Of a DNA stretch of 13,294 bases, positions 1 through 7,354 are shown piece after piece. The stretch comes from an uncultured Clostridia bacterium. Lineage in GTDB: Bacteria; Bacillota; Clostridia; Oscillospirales; Ruminococcaceae. Position 1 is the first letter of the stretch; every line of letters starts with the position of its first letter. Under the pieces are notes generated by a model. It had not been told where the DNA came from and did not search any database. It saw only the letters and a program-made list of their open reading frames with translations. The stretch spans positions 1-13,294 of the forward strand of contig CAMDZU010000008.1 in assembly GCA_945910715.1 (NCBI GenBank), written 5' to 3'. The position numbers were made by a program, and so were the translations under genes.

Positions 1-261
1 TATAATATCGGCAACAACAAGCCTGAAAATCTGCTGGATTTCGTTACGGTTTTGCAGGAGGAGCTTGTTCGTGCAGGGGTACTTCCGAAGGATTTTGATT
101 TCGAAGCCCATAAAGAGCTTGTTCCTATGCAGGCAGGAGATGTGCCTGTTACCTATGCGGATACAGATGCGTTTGAGCGGGACTTCGGCTTTAAGCCGAG
201 TACAAGCCTTAGAGAGGGCTTGCGGAAGTTTGCTGAGTGGTTCAAAGAGTTTTATATGTGA
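1..261 (+). CDS. UDP-glucuronate 4-epimerase-type NAD-dependent epimerase, C-terminal end (partial)
   Basis: Frame 1 is open from the first base to a TGA at 259-261, giving the last 86 residues of a protein that starts upstream of the window. The visible part begins with YNIGNNKPENLLDF, the conserved stretch late in UDP-glucuronate 4-epimerases (CapI/LspL group of extended short-chain dehydrogenases). It ends with the equally typical run of ADTDAFERDFGFKPSTSLREG and a FAEWFKEFY tail. The family interconverts UDP-glucuronate and UDP-galacturonate in the cytoplasm, supplying a uronic acid for polysaccharide synthesis. The NAD-binding domain and the catalytic Tyr/Lys lie outside the window, so substrate specificity rests on the C-terminal similarity alone; another UDP-sugar epimerase is the main alternative. 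An 85-base gap separates it from manC, and I see no convincing terminator or promoter there. Confidence 0.8.
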   Translation, partial: YNIGNNKPENLLDFVTVLQEELVRAGVLPKDFDFEAHKELVPMQAGDVPVTYADTDAFERDFGFKPSTSLREGLRKFAEWFKEFYM

Positions 262-330
262 TTTTGGGCGGTATTGCTTTATTCTGCCCCCGTACAGGCT
301 TTGATCGGCACAAGGCGCTCATTTGATTGA

Positions 331-337
331 AAAGAGG
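331..337 (+). promoter_or_regulatory. Ribosome binding site that fixes the manC start
   Basis: AAAGAGG ends nine bases before the ATG at 347. An in-frame TTG at 323 would add eight residues, but it lies upstream of this site and has no site of its own. The ATG also puts the nucleotide-binding loop at the usual distance from the N-terminus. Confidence 0.65.
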
Positions 338-346
338 ACAACAGTC

Positions 347-1657
347 ATGAATATAATTTTACTTTCAGGCGGGTCAGGCAAACGGCTGTGGCCGCTGTCA
401 AACGATATTCGCAGCAAGCAGTTTATCAAGCTTTTCAAAGATGAGCAGGGCGAATACGAATCTATGGTTCAACGTGTTTACAGGCAGATTACCGCAGTCG
501 ATCCCGACGCCAACATAACGATCGCAACCAGCGTACGTCAGGCAAGCGCAATAAGAAATCAGATTGGCGATAAGGTTGACATCTGCATTGAAACCTGCCG
601 CAGAGATACCTTTCCTGCAATCGCTCTTGCTACTGCGTATCTTTATTATGAAAAGGGAGTTTCCCCGGAGGAAAGCGTTGCTGTCTGTCCTGTTGACCCT
701 TATGTGGAAAACACATATTACGAGGGCGTCAAATCTCTTTGCGAGCTTTCGTCCCGTGGAAAATCCAGTCTTGTTCTGATGGGAATCGAGCCTACGTATC
801 CCAGCGAAAAATACGGCTACATTATCCCTGAAAATTCAGAGCAGGTAAGCTTTGTAAAGGAGTTCAGGGAAAAGCCCGATACAGAAACCGCAAAAAAATA
901 CATATCCAAGGGCGCATTGTGGAATGCGGGAGTTTTTGCCTTCAAGCTTGGTTATCTAATTGAAAAAGCTCACAGCATGATTGAATTTTCCGACTTCAAC
1001 GATCTGTTTTCAAAATATGAAACTCTTACAAAAATCAGCTTTGACTACGCTGTTGCGGAAAAGGAAAAAAGCATCAGCGTTATGCGCTATTCGGGCGATT
1101 GGAAAGACGTCGGAACATGGAATATGATGGCCGAGGTTATGGCCGATCCCTTCAAGGGGAATGTTACCATGGATGAAACCTGCGTGAATACACAGGTCGT
1201 AAACGAGCTTGATATTCCGTTGCTTTGCATGGGCTGCAAAGATATGGTTATTGCCGCCAGCAGCGACGGGATCCTGGTTTCGGATAAGGAACGAAGCGGT
1301 TATATGAAGCCCTTTGTTGAAAAAATCAGCGGACATGTACATTTTGCCGAAGAGTCATGGGGAACATATAAGGTTGTTGACATTCAGCCGGGCGCTATGA
1401 CGCTGAAGATTTCTCTTGACAGCGGAAGAACGATAAACCGCCACAGCCATAATCTTCACCGTGAGGTGTGGACGGTTATTTCCGGCAGCGGAAAAGCTGT
1501 GATTGACGGCAAGGAGCGTATGGTTTCGGTGGGAGAAACCGTTGAAATTCCCGAAAATACCGTACACGGTTTTTTTGCCGATACTGATATGACTTTTGTT
1601 GTGGTACAGGTGGGAGAGGAGCTCAGCTCCTCCGATGAATCGGATTTTCAAATTTAA
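347..1657 (+). CDS. manC: Mannose-1-phosphate guanylyltransferase with C-terminal cupin domain (ManC type)
   Basis: This 436-residue protein should join mannose-1-phosphate and GTP to make GDP-mannose in the cytoplasm, the entry point for the next two genes. The N-terminus carries the nucleotidyltransferase signature [11 protein letters not shown] (residues 8-18). EFREKPD (172-178) matches the family's FVEKP motif, and LWNAGVFAF and GDWKDVGTW follow. The C-terminal part is a cupin of the type II phosphomannose isomerase kind, with [13 protein letters not shown] around His366, His368 and His371 and a Gly-rich turn after it. This suggests a bifunctional ManC/AlgA-like enzyme, although isomerase activity is not certain. 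The usual active-site VLPADH stretch reads VCPVDPY here: the Asp is kept and the His is Pro. The length is slightly below the 470-480 residues common in proteobacterial ManC. A TTG at 323 is a possible but weaker start. The stop lies 19 bases before gmd. Confidence 0.93.
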   Translation: MNIILLSGGSGKRLWPLSNDIRSKQFIKLFKDEQGEYESMVQRVYRQITAVDPDANITIATSVRQASAIRNQIGDKVDICIETCRRDTFPAIALATAYLYYEKGVSPEESVAVCPVDPYVENTYYEGVKSLCELSSRGKSSLVLMGIEPTYPSEKYGYIIPENSEQVSFVKEFREKPDTETAKKYISKGALWNAGVFAFKLGYLIEKAHSMIEFSDFNDLFSKYETLTKISFDYAVAEKEKSISVMRYSGDWKDVGTWNMMAEVMADPFKGNVTMDETCVNTQVVNELDIPLLCMGCKDMVIAASSDGILVSDKERSGYMKPFVEKISGHVHFAEESWGTYKVVDIQPGAMTLKISLDSGRTINRHSHNLHREVWTVISGSGKAVIDGKERMVSVGETVEIPENTVHGFFADTDMTFVVVQVGEELSSSDESDFQI

Positions 1658-1663
1658 TCAGAC

Positions 1664-1668
1664 AGGAG
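1664..1668 (+). promoter_or_regulatory. Ribosome binding site that selects the GTG start of gmd
   Basis: AGGAG lies eight bases before GTG at 1677. The open frame extends back to an ATG at 1596 inside manC, but this site and the protein family's N-terminus (the NAD-binding loop begins at residue 8) both point to the GTG. Confidence 0.75.
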
Positions 1669-1676
1669 ATTTAAAA

Positions 1677-2729
1677 GTGAAGAAAGCATTGATTACCGGA
1701 ATCACAGGACAGGATGGTTCTTATCTTGCAGAACTGCTTCTTGAAAAGGGCTACGAGGTTCACGGAATTATCCGTCGTGCTTCCGTATCAACAACTACCC
1801 GCATTGATCATATTCTGAACAGGCTGATTATTCACGAGGGAGATTTATCCGACTCGTCAAGCATTATGCGCATTGTTTTGCAGGTCAGACCCGATGAGAT
1901 TTATAATCTTGCCGCTCAGAGCCATGTTCAGGTTTCCTTTGAGGCGGCGGAATATACCGGCGATGTTGACGCATTGGGAGTTCTCAGAATTCTTGAAGCC
2001 GTGCACACGGCAGGGCTGGATAAATCATGCCGCGTATATCAGGCCTCTACCTCGGAGCTTTACGGAAAGGTTGAGGAGTGTCCGCAGAGCGAAACAACGC
2101 CTTTCCATCCTTACAGCCCCTATGCGGTTGCAAAGCTTTACGGCTACTGGATGATAAAGCAGTATCGGGAGGCATACGGTATCTTTGCCTGCAACGGTAT
2201 TCTTTTCAACCACGAATCAGAGCGCAGAGGCGAAAATTTTGTTACAAGGAAAATTACCCTTGCCGCAGGAAGAATTGCCTGCGGATTACAGGATCATCTG
2301 GAGCTGGGCAATCTGAACGCCTTGAGAGATTGGGGCTATGCCAAGGATTATGTAGAGTGTATGTGGCTCATACTTCAGCAGAACGAGCCTGACGATTATG
2401 TAATTGCTACCGGAGAGCAGCATACAGTCCGTGAGTTTACCACTCTTGCTTTTGCCAACGATGGAATTGAGCTTGAGTGGAGAGGAGAAGGCATTGACGA
2501 AAAGGGGTATGATAAAAAGACAGGAAAAATGCTTGTCTGCGTAAATCCTAAATGGTATCGTCCCACCGACGTTGTAAATCTTCTCGGAAACCCCGCCAAG
2601 GCTAAAGCAAAGCTGGGCTGGAATCCGCAGAAAACAAGCTACCAACAGCTCTGCGCCCTTATGGCGGAGCATGATCTGCAGCTTGCTGTGAAAGCGGCGG
2701 TATTGAAAGAAAAAAACGGCGGAGCTTAA
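1677..2729 (+). CDS. gmd: GDP-mannose 4,6-dehydratase
   Basis: This 350-residue extended short-chain dehydrogenase converts GDP-mannose to GDP-4-keto-6-deoxy-D-mannose using bound NADP. The N-terminal dinucleotide loop is GITGQDG (residues 8-14), followed by the GMD-typical GIIRR. The catalytic set is visible: ASTSELYG with Thr125, Ser126 and Glu127, and [12 protein letters not shown] with Tyr149 and Lys153. The Glu-to-Tyr spacing of 22 equals that of the E. coli enzyme (Glu134, Tyr156). [21 protein letters not shown] and [18 protein letters not shown] are further family hallmarks, as is [14 protein letters not shown] near the C-terminus. The start is GTG, chosen by the AGGAG eight bases upstream; a longer reading from ATG 1596 would run inside manC. 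The gene sits between manC and rmd, with four bases to the latter. It is intact and the identification is very secure. Confidence 0.97.
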   Translation: MKKALITGITGQDGSYLAELLLEKGYEVHGIIRRASVSTTTRIDHILNRLIIHEGDLSDSSSIMRIVLQVRPDEIYNLAAQSHVQVSFEAAEYTGDVDALGVLRILEAVHTAGLDKSCRVYQASTSELYGKVEECPQSETTPFHPYSPYAVAKLYGYWMIKQYREAYGIFACNGILFNHESERRGENFVTRKITLAAGRIACGLQDHLELGNLNALRDWGYAKDYVECMWLILQQNEPDDYVIATGEQHTVREFTTLAFANDGIELEWRGEGIDEKGYDKKTGKMLVCVNPKWYRPTDVVNLLGNPAKAKAKLGWNPQKTSYQQLCALMAEHDLQLAVKAAVLKEKNGGA

Positions 2730-2733
2730 TGAA

Positions 2734-3660
2734 ATGAGTAAATCGGTATTGATATTCGGTATTTCGGGATTTGCAGGCCGTTACCTTGCCGAAGAATTTC
2801 ACGAATGGGGATATGAAGTATCAGGCAGCGATTTGCTCAGAAATGCATATACCCCCGATTATGTGAGGTTTTTTCAAGGCGATCTGCTTGACGGCGAAAG
2901 GGTGCGGAATATTATCGGCAGCATAAATCCGTCGTATATTGTCAATCTTGCAGCAATCAGCAGCGTTGGCGCTTCGTGGGAAATACCTGCGGAAACCCTG
3001 AATATAAATGTAACGGGGACAATAAACATTCTTGAGGCTGCAAGAATGCAGGCTGAATTGCCGAAGGTGCTGCTTATCGGCTCAAGCGAGGAATACGCCG
3101 CTTCGGACAAACCGCTCAACGAGCAGTCCGAACTGAATGCAAACAATCCTTACGGTATTTCAAAGGTGACTCAGTAACGTTTTGCGGAGCTGTATCGCAG
3201 GCGTTACGGAATGAAAATTACCTGCGTCAGACCCTTTAATCATACAGGCGTCGGTCAGAAGGATTCTTTTGTACTGCCAGGCTTCTGCAGACAGGCGGCG
3301 GAGATAGAGAAATCGGGAAAAGCAGGCGTGATAAATGTGGGAAACTTGTCTGTAAAGCGGGATTTCAGCCACGTTAAGGATATTGTGAGAGCCTACCGTA
3401 TGATTATGGAAAGCGATGAATGTATTACCTATAACGTTGGCTCGGGCACTGCTTACGGACTTGATGAAATGCTCGGCTTTATCATAGGAATGAGCAGTCG
3501 GGAAATACGGATTGAAATTGATAAGAGCAGGTTCAGACCTGTCGATACGCCCATAGTGCGCTGCGACAGAAGCCTGATAGAGCGTAGGCTTGGCTGGAAG
3601 CCGAGGTACACGGTGTTTGACGCATTGAAGGAAATGTTTGAATATTATTGTAAGGGATAA
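2734..3660 (+). pseudogene. rmd: GDP-6-deoxy-D-mannose reductase (GDP-D-rhamnose synthesis), interrupted by an in-frame TAA
   Basis: The full frame encodes 308 positions, the normal length for RMD, which reduces GDP-4-keto-6-deoxy-D-mannose to GDP-D-rhamnose. The start has GGAG nine bases upstream. The first half shows the NAD(P) loop FGISGFAG, then LAAISSVGASWE, GSSEEYA (residues 116-122) and NPYGISK with Tyr140 and Lys144. Codon 148 is TAA (3175-3177). Translation would resume in the same frame with RFAELYRRRYGMKI, RPFNHTGVGQ, VGNLSVKRDFSHVKDIVRAY, the RPVDTP motif and the LGWKPRY end. RMD is preferred to GDP-fucose synthase because of SSEEY, RDFSHVKDIV and RPVDTP. The break separates the catalytic core from the substrate-binding half, so neither piece alone should work. 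An ATG at 3211 could restart the second half, but its ribosome site is weak. A true nonsense mutation, readthrough or an assembly error are all possible. Confidence 0.88.
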
Positions 3661-3769
3661 TGCGATATGTTATTCCTGACGGTTCGTGATTTTTTCATCT
3701 GTAAAAAATAAGTGAGCCGTGCACGATGACAGAGTTTACGATATTACATAAGCAGAATTTGGAGTAAAA

Positions 3770-4942
3770 ATGACAAGGATTTTACAGATACCGAATTATC
3801 AATATCCTCATATCGGCGGTATTGAACAGGTAGCAAGAGATATTGCTGACTCGTTAATCGGTAATAGTGATATACAGCAGAAAATGATATGCTTCAACGA
3901 AGACGCACAGGACGGAGATTGTGTCTGCCGCCGCAGAGAAACCGTTCGTGATACGGTTGACGGCGTAGAGGTTATTCGGTGCGGCTGCTTTGCAAAGGTT
4001 GCTTCGCAATCGCTGTCATTTACTTATCATCGGGAATTAAAAAAGGTCATGAAGGAATTTCAGCCCGATATTATTATTCTTCATTATCCCAATCCCTTTG
4101 TTTCAAGCATTTTATTGCCGCTGCTGAACAAGAAAACTAAATTTATTCTTTGGTGGCATCTTGATATTACAAAGCAGAAGGTTTTAGGCAAGCTCTTTCA
4201 TGGGCAAACATTGAAATTGCTGAGAAGAAGCAACCGTATTGTGGCTACAAGTCCCAATTACATTGACGGCAGTCCATATCTGAGAAGGTTCAAGGACAAA
4301 AGCATTGTAATTCCCAACTGCGTGCGCCCTGAGCGTCTTGCCGTTTCAGATTATACAAAAGAAAAGGCGGCGGAAATAAGGCGAAAATATGCAGAAAAAA
4401 CAATATGCTTTGCCGTCGGTCGTCATGTTCCTTATAAAGGTATGACATATCTTGTAAAGGCGAGTAAGTACCTTGATGACAGCTTTGCAATACTAATCGG
4501 CGGAAAGGGCGAGTTGACCGAATCGCTGAAAGAAGAAGCAAAGGACGATAAGAAGGTTGAGTTCCTCGGCCGCATCAGCGATAAGGACTTGATTGCATAT
4601 TATCTTGCCTGCGATATATTTGCATTTCCGTCAATAACAAAAAACGAAGCTTTCGGAATTGCACTTGCTGAGGGAATGTATTTCGGTAAGCCTGCCGTAA
4701 CATTCACTATTAACGGCAGCGGCGTGAACTATGTCAATCTTGACGGAGCGACGGGTATAGAGTGTCCCAACGGGGACAGCAGGGCTTATGCAAACGCTCT
4801 GAAAAAGCTTGCGGATTCTCCCGGATTGCGTGAGGAATACGGAAAAAACGGCCGTAGAAGAGTTGAGGAAAATTTTCTTTTCGACAGCTTCAGGGAGAAT
4901 GTTAATAAGCTTATTTCTGATATTGTCGCAAATGATCAATAA
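3770..4942 (+). CDS. GT4-family glycosyltransferase 1
   Basis: This 390-residue GT-B fold enzyme is predicted to transfer a sugar from a nucleotide donor to the growing lipid-linked oligosaccharide at the inner membrane face. The N-terminus has the acceptor-side glycine loop PHIGGIEQVARDIA (from residue 13). The middle has VGRHVPYKGMTYLVKA, where the Arg and Lys usually contact the donor diphosphate. The GT4 E-x7-E motif follows as EAFGIALAE (Glu293 to Glu301). HYPNPFVSSILL and WWHLDI are also typical of GT4 enzymes. GGAG at 3761-3764, five bases before the ATG, supports the start. A 109-base gap to rmd holds no recognisable gene; it could carry a promoter, but I see no convincing -35/-10 pair. 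Donor and linkage cannot be read from sequence; GDP-mannose or GDP-D-rhamnose are likely from the neighbouring genes. Confidence 0.92.
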   Translation: MTRILQIPNYQYPHIGGIEQVARDIADSLIGNSDIQQKMICFNEDAQDGDCVCRRRETVRDTVDGVEVIRCGCFAKVASQSLSFTYHRELKKVMKEFQPDIIILHYPNPFVSSILLPLLNKKTKFILWWHLDITKQKVLGKLFHGQTLKLLRRSNRIVATSPNYIDGSPYLRRFKDKSIVIPNCVRPERLAVSDYTKEKAAEIRRKYAEKTICFAVGRHVPYKGMTYLVKASKYLDDSFAILIGGKGELTESLKEEAKDDKKVEFLGRISDKDLIAYYLACDIFAFPSITKNEAFGIALAEGMYFGKPAVTFTINGSGVNYVNLDGATGIECPNGDSRAYANALKKLADSPGLREEYGKNGRRRVEENFLFDSFRENVNKLISDIVANDQ

Positions 4943-4961
4943 TTCGAAAGGAACCTTTTAG

Positions 4962-6005
4962 ATGTCTGAATATGTGATAGATGGATTCTTTATTACACAA
5001 AGAATTACAGGAACACAGCGCTATGCATACGAAATTGTTGGAGAACTTGATAAGCTCGTTGAAAAGAATAAATTGCAAATTCTTGTTCCTGCTTGGACGG
5101 ATAAGCTTCCTGAATATGAGAATATTGAGGTCGTAAGATTTGGCAAGCATAAGGGCATTGCATGGCAGCAGATAGACCTTATGCGGTATCTTAAAAAAAA
5201 TAAAAAGCAGGGCATTTTTTTGAATAATGTATTCTCATTGTCTTATCCTCATGGGATAATTACTATTCATGATGTTTGTTATAAAGCCAATCCGCAGTTT
5301 TATTACACATTCAGGGATAAGATATCAATGCTGTGGCACAGGCTTAATTACTGGTGTGCCGCTCGATCAAATATGAAAATATTAACGGATTCGGAGTTTT
5401 CCAAATCCGAAATAATCAAGTATTATTGTGTGAGCCCTGAAAGAATATATATTACTCATAACGGTTGGCAGCATCTTAAGAGAATTCATTTTGCCGATGA
5501 TACCTTTGAAAGATATGATTTTTTGTCACCGGGTAATTATTATTTTTCTATGTCAACATTAGGCGCAAATAAAAACTTCCGTTGGCTACTGCATGCTGCA
5601 AAAAAAGATCCGGACTCAATTTTTGCTATTGCGGGCGGTGGAAAATTAAAAGGAGCCGCTGAAGCAGAGGGTTTTGTGAATTTACCAAATATTCATTTTC
5701 TTGGATATATAAACGATGAAGACGCCAAAACCCTTATGGCAAACTGCAAGGCTTTTTTATTTCCAACGTTATACGAGGGTTTCGGAATACCGCCGTTAGA
5801 AGCGGCTGCGTGCGGCTGCAAGCGGATTATTCTTTCGGATACACCATGTATGCACGAAATATATACTGACAATGCAGCGTATATTGATCCAAAGGATTAT
5901 GGAGCAACCGATTTTTGCAGCAATATCGTTTTTTGTAAAACTGATGAGCTATTGGATAATTATTCATGGCGAAGCTCGGCACAAAAAATATTGACGATTT
6001 TATGA
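4962..6005 (+). CDS. GT4-family glycosyltransferase 2 (MtfB/WbaZ-like), AT-rich
   Basis: This 347-residue GT-B enzyme resembles the mannosyltransferase-like branch of GT4. The ITGTQRYAYEIV loop lies near residue 15, IAWQQIDLMRYL and TIHDVCYKANP follow, and the donor domain holds STLGANKNFRWLLHAA, FLGYINDEDA and the E-x7-E motif EGFGIPPLE (Glu272 to Glu280). It is clearly related to the gene at 7355, sharing the GTGT/ITGT loop, the WQQ block, the N-W-aromatic-H pattern and the C-terminal PxLREIY-like and YIDP motifs. AAGGA lies nine bases before the start. It is noticeably poorer in GC than its neighbours: by hand count, 17 of 60 bases at 5221-5280 and 19 of 60 at 5401-5460 are G or C. The stop TGA overlaps an ATG (ATGA at 6002-6005) opening a small ORF. 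Acceptor and donor are unknown. Confidence 0.9.
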   Translation: MSEYVIDGFFITQRITGTQRYAYEIVGELDKLVEKNKLQILVPAWTDKLPEYENIEVVRFGKHKGIAWQQIDLMRYLKKNKKQGIFLNNVFSLSYPHGIITIHDVCYKANPQFYYTFRDKISMLWHRLNYWCAARSNMKILTDSEFSKSEIIKYYCVSPERIYITHNGWQHLKRIHFADDTFERYDFLSPGNYYFSMSTLGANKNFRWLLHAAKKDPDSIFAIAGGGKLKGAAEAEGFVNLPNIHFLGYINDEDAKTLMANCKAFLFPTLYEGFGIPPLEAAACGCKRIILSDTPCMHEIYTDNAAYIDPKDYGATDFCSNIVFCKTDELLDNYSWRSSAQKILTIL

Positions 6006-6172
6006 CGATTTTAATAATCTTAATTCTTGTTGTTGGAAGAAAAAAGAGCGCAGCAGAGCTTGCCGAAAGCAAAAAATCAGCCGAGGCATTCGGTCAGAGG
6101 TTTACGCCGCAGGAAACCTCGGGTATAGTCTGCAATCTGCTGCGAAGCTTACAGGGAGGTAAAGAATGCTGA
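6002..6172 (+). CDS. Small bridging ORF of 56 codons; real small protein or remnant of a lost gene
   Basis: The ATG at 6002 overlaps the stop of the preceding gene as ATGA, and the TGA at 6170-6172 overlaps the next gene's start, so the ORF fills the gap exactly. The product has a very short hydrophobic stretch (residues 3-11, ILIILILVV), then Gly-Arg-Lys-Lys, an Ala/Glu/Lys-rich probable helix (14-30), and a tail with RFTPQETSGIVCNLLRSL. That tail looks like the end of a GT4 enzyme, where a short helix follows an RFTP/RFSW-like turn. The hydrophobic-plus-amphipathic layout also faintly recalls TatA, but the family's Phe-Gly hinge and KKLPEL motif are not matched. There is no ribosome site of its own, so expression would need coupling. 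Base composition changes from AT-rich to average at about 6040, favouring a remnant joined to the imported upstream gene. I do not assign a function. Confidence 0.3.
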   Translation: MTILIILILVVGRKKSAAELAESKKSAEAFGQRFTPQETSGIVCNLLRSLQGGKEC

Positions 6173-7281
6173 TAGCGGTTGACGCAAGGCCATTGGTGGA
6201 ACAAAGGGTCGGCTTCGGCAATATGCTGTATAACACATTATCCGAATTGCTGGAAGCAGACAAGGAAAACGAATACCTGCTTTTGTCCGACAGGGAAATA
6301 TTTTTTCCTGTTGAGAAATACGGAAATGTTTCCGTTAAAAGGTATAAGGACAATCTTCTCTTTCCGAAAAGCTTCTTTTACGTTTTCAGGCTGGCTGCTT
6401 TTCTGAAAAGAAACGGAATAAAGCCCGATGTGTTCTGGGGTACGGAGCATCTTCTGCCTTTCGGATTGCCGGAAGAAACGAAGAAAGTACTGATCGTCTG
6501 TGATTTTACTCATATCAGATTTCCCGGCTCCACAACAAAATACAACCTGCTTTTATTAAAGCTTTTTTTCGGTCCGTCCATACAAAAAGCAGACGCCGTT
6601 GCGTGTATTTCGCAGAATACGGAAAAAGAGCTTGAGAAATTTTACCCAAAGCAATCTCGGGGGAAAATAATCAGGACAATTTATCTCGGAGGGGAGCCTG
6701 CCTGCACAGAACAGACAAGAGCAGAAGAAAACCTGTCCGATAAAGTAAAAGAAATTATAAATGAAAGGTATATCCTTTTCGTCGGAACGATTGAACCACG
6801 GAAGAATGTATCATTGCTTATCAAGGCTGCTCCGAGGCTGAGGGATAAGGTTCATGTTGTTGTGTGCGGAAAAATCGGCTGGGAAAAGGAAAGTGTCGTT
6901 AATCGTCTGAGAAACACAGAAAATCTTACATATCTGAATTATGTTTCGGCAGATGAAAAAAGAGCCTTGCTGAAGCATTGCGTATGTCAGGTGCAGCCTT
7001 CCTTATACGAGGGTTTCGGGCTGCCTGTTGTAGAGAGTATGCAAAGCGGCACAGTTACATTGGTCGCAGACAATTCGTCCTTGCGTGAAATTGTGGAAAT
7101 GGAAGAGCTGCGGTTCAGAACCGTGGACGCTGATGATTTCTGCAATAGACTTGAGCATATTCTGAACGACAGCGCTTTGTACTGCAGGGCAAAAGCATAT
7201 TGCGACGCCCGCGGAAAACAATTTGACTGGAAAAAAACGGCAAGAGAGTTTCTTAGGCTGTTCACGGAAATAATCCCATAA
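6166..7281 (+). CDS. GT4-family glycosyltransferase 3
   Basis: This 371-residue GT-B enzyme has an N-terminal VDARPLVEQRVGFGNMLYN segment, like the IDARPL start of many polysaccharide mannosyl- and rhamnosyltransferases. FWGTEHLLPF and VCDFTHIRFP follow, then AVACISQNTEKEL. The C-terminal donor domain has FVGTIEPRKNVSLLIKA, the standard GT4 diphosphate-contact region with Arg and Lys, LNYVSADEKRALLKHC, and the E-x7-E motif EGFGLPVVE (Glu282 to Glu290). The ribosome site GGGAGGT (6154-6160) sits five bases before the ATG and is one of the best in the window. The usual His-Asp pair of the acceptor domain reads Cys-Asp here. A 73-base gap to the next gene shows no terminator. It belongs to the same functional set as its neighbours, but its donor and linkage cannot be told. 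Confidence 0.92.
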   Translation: MLIAVDARPLVEQRVGFGNMLYNTLSELLEADKENEYLLLSDREIFFPVEKYGNVSVKRYKDNLLFPKSFFYVFRLAAFLKRNGIKPDVFWGTEHLLPFGLPEETKKVLIVCDFTHIRFPGSTTKYNLLLLKLFFGPSIQKADAVACISQNTEKELEKFYPKQSRGKIIRTIYLGGEPACTEQTRAEENLSDKVKEIINERYILFVGTIEPRKNVSLLIKAAPRLRDKVHVVVCGKIGWEKESVVNRLRNTENLTYLNYVSADEKRALLKHCVCQVQPSLYEGFGLPVVESMQSGTVTLVADNSSLREIVEMEELRFRTVDADDFCNRLEHILNDSALYCRAKAYCDARGKQFDWKKTAREFLRLFTEIIP

Positions 7282-7354
7282 ATCATTTTTTAGGCGGCAT
7301 ACAGCCCCTTCACAATACATAACCTGCTTTGCGGCAGAAAGGTTTTTCTATAAA

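Noticed and set aside
3661..3769. Possible promoter before the first glycosyltransferase
   Set aside because: CTGACG followed by an A/T-rich stretch is a poor match to -35/-10 consensus and spacing; not called.
6002..6094. TatA-like reading of the bridging ORF
   Set aside because: The hydrophobic stretch followed by KK and an Ala/Glu helix recalls TatA, but the Phe-Gly hinge and Leu-Pro-Glu-Leu motif are missing and the hydrophobic part is very short.
5769..7019. Identical 17-base stretch TTATACGAGGGTTTCGG in the genes at 4962 and 6166
   Set aside because: It encodes the conserved LYEGFG part of the GT4 E-x7-E motif; shared protein function explains it better than recombination or a regulatory repeat.
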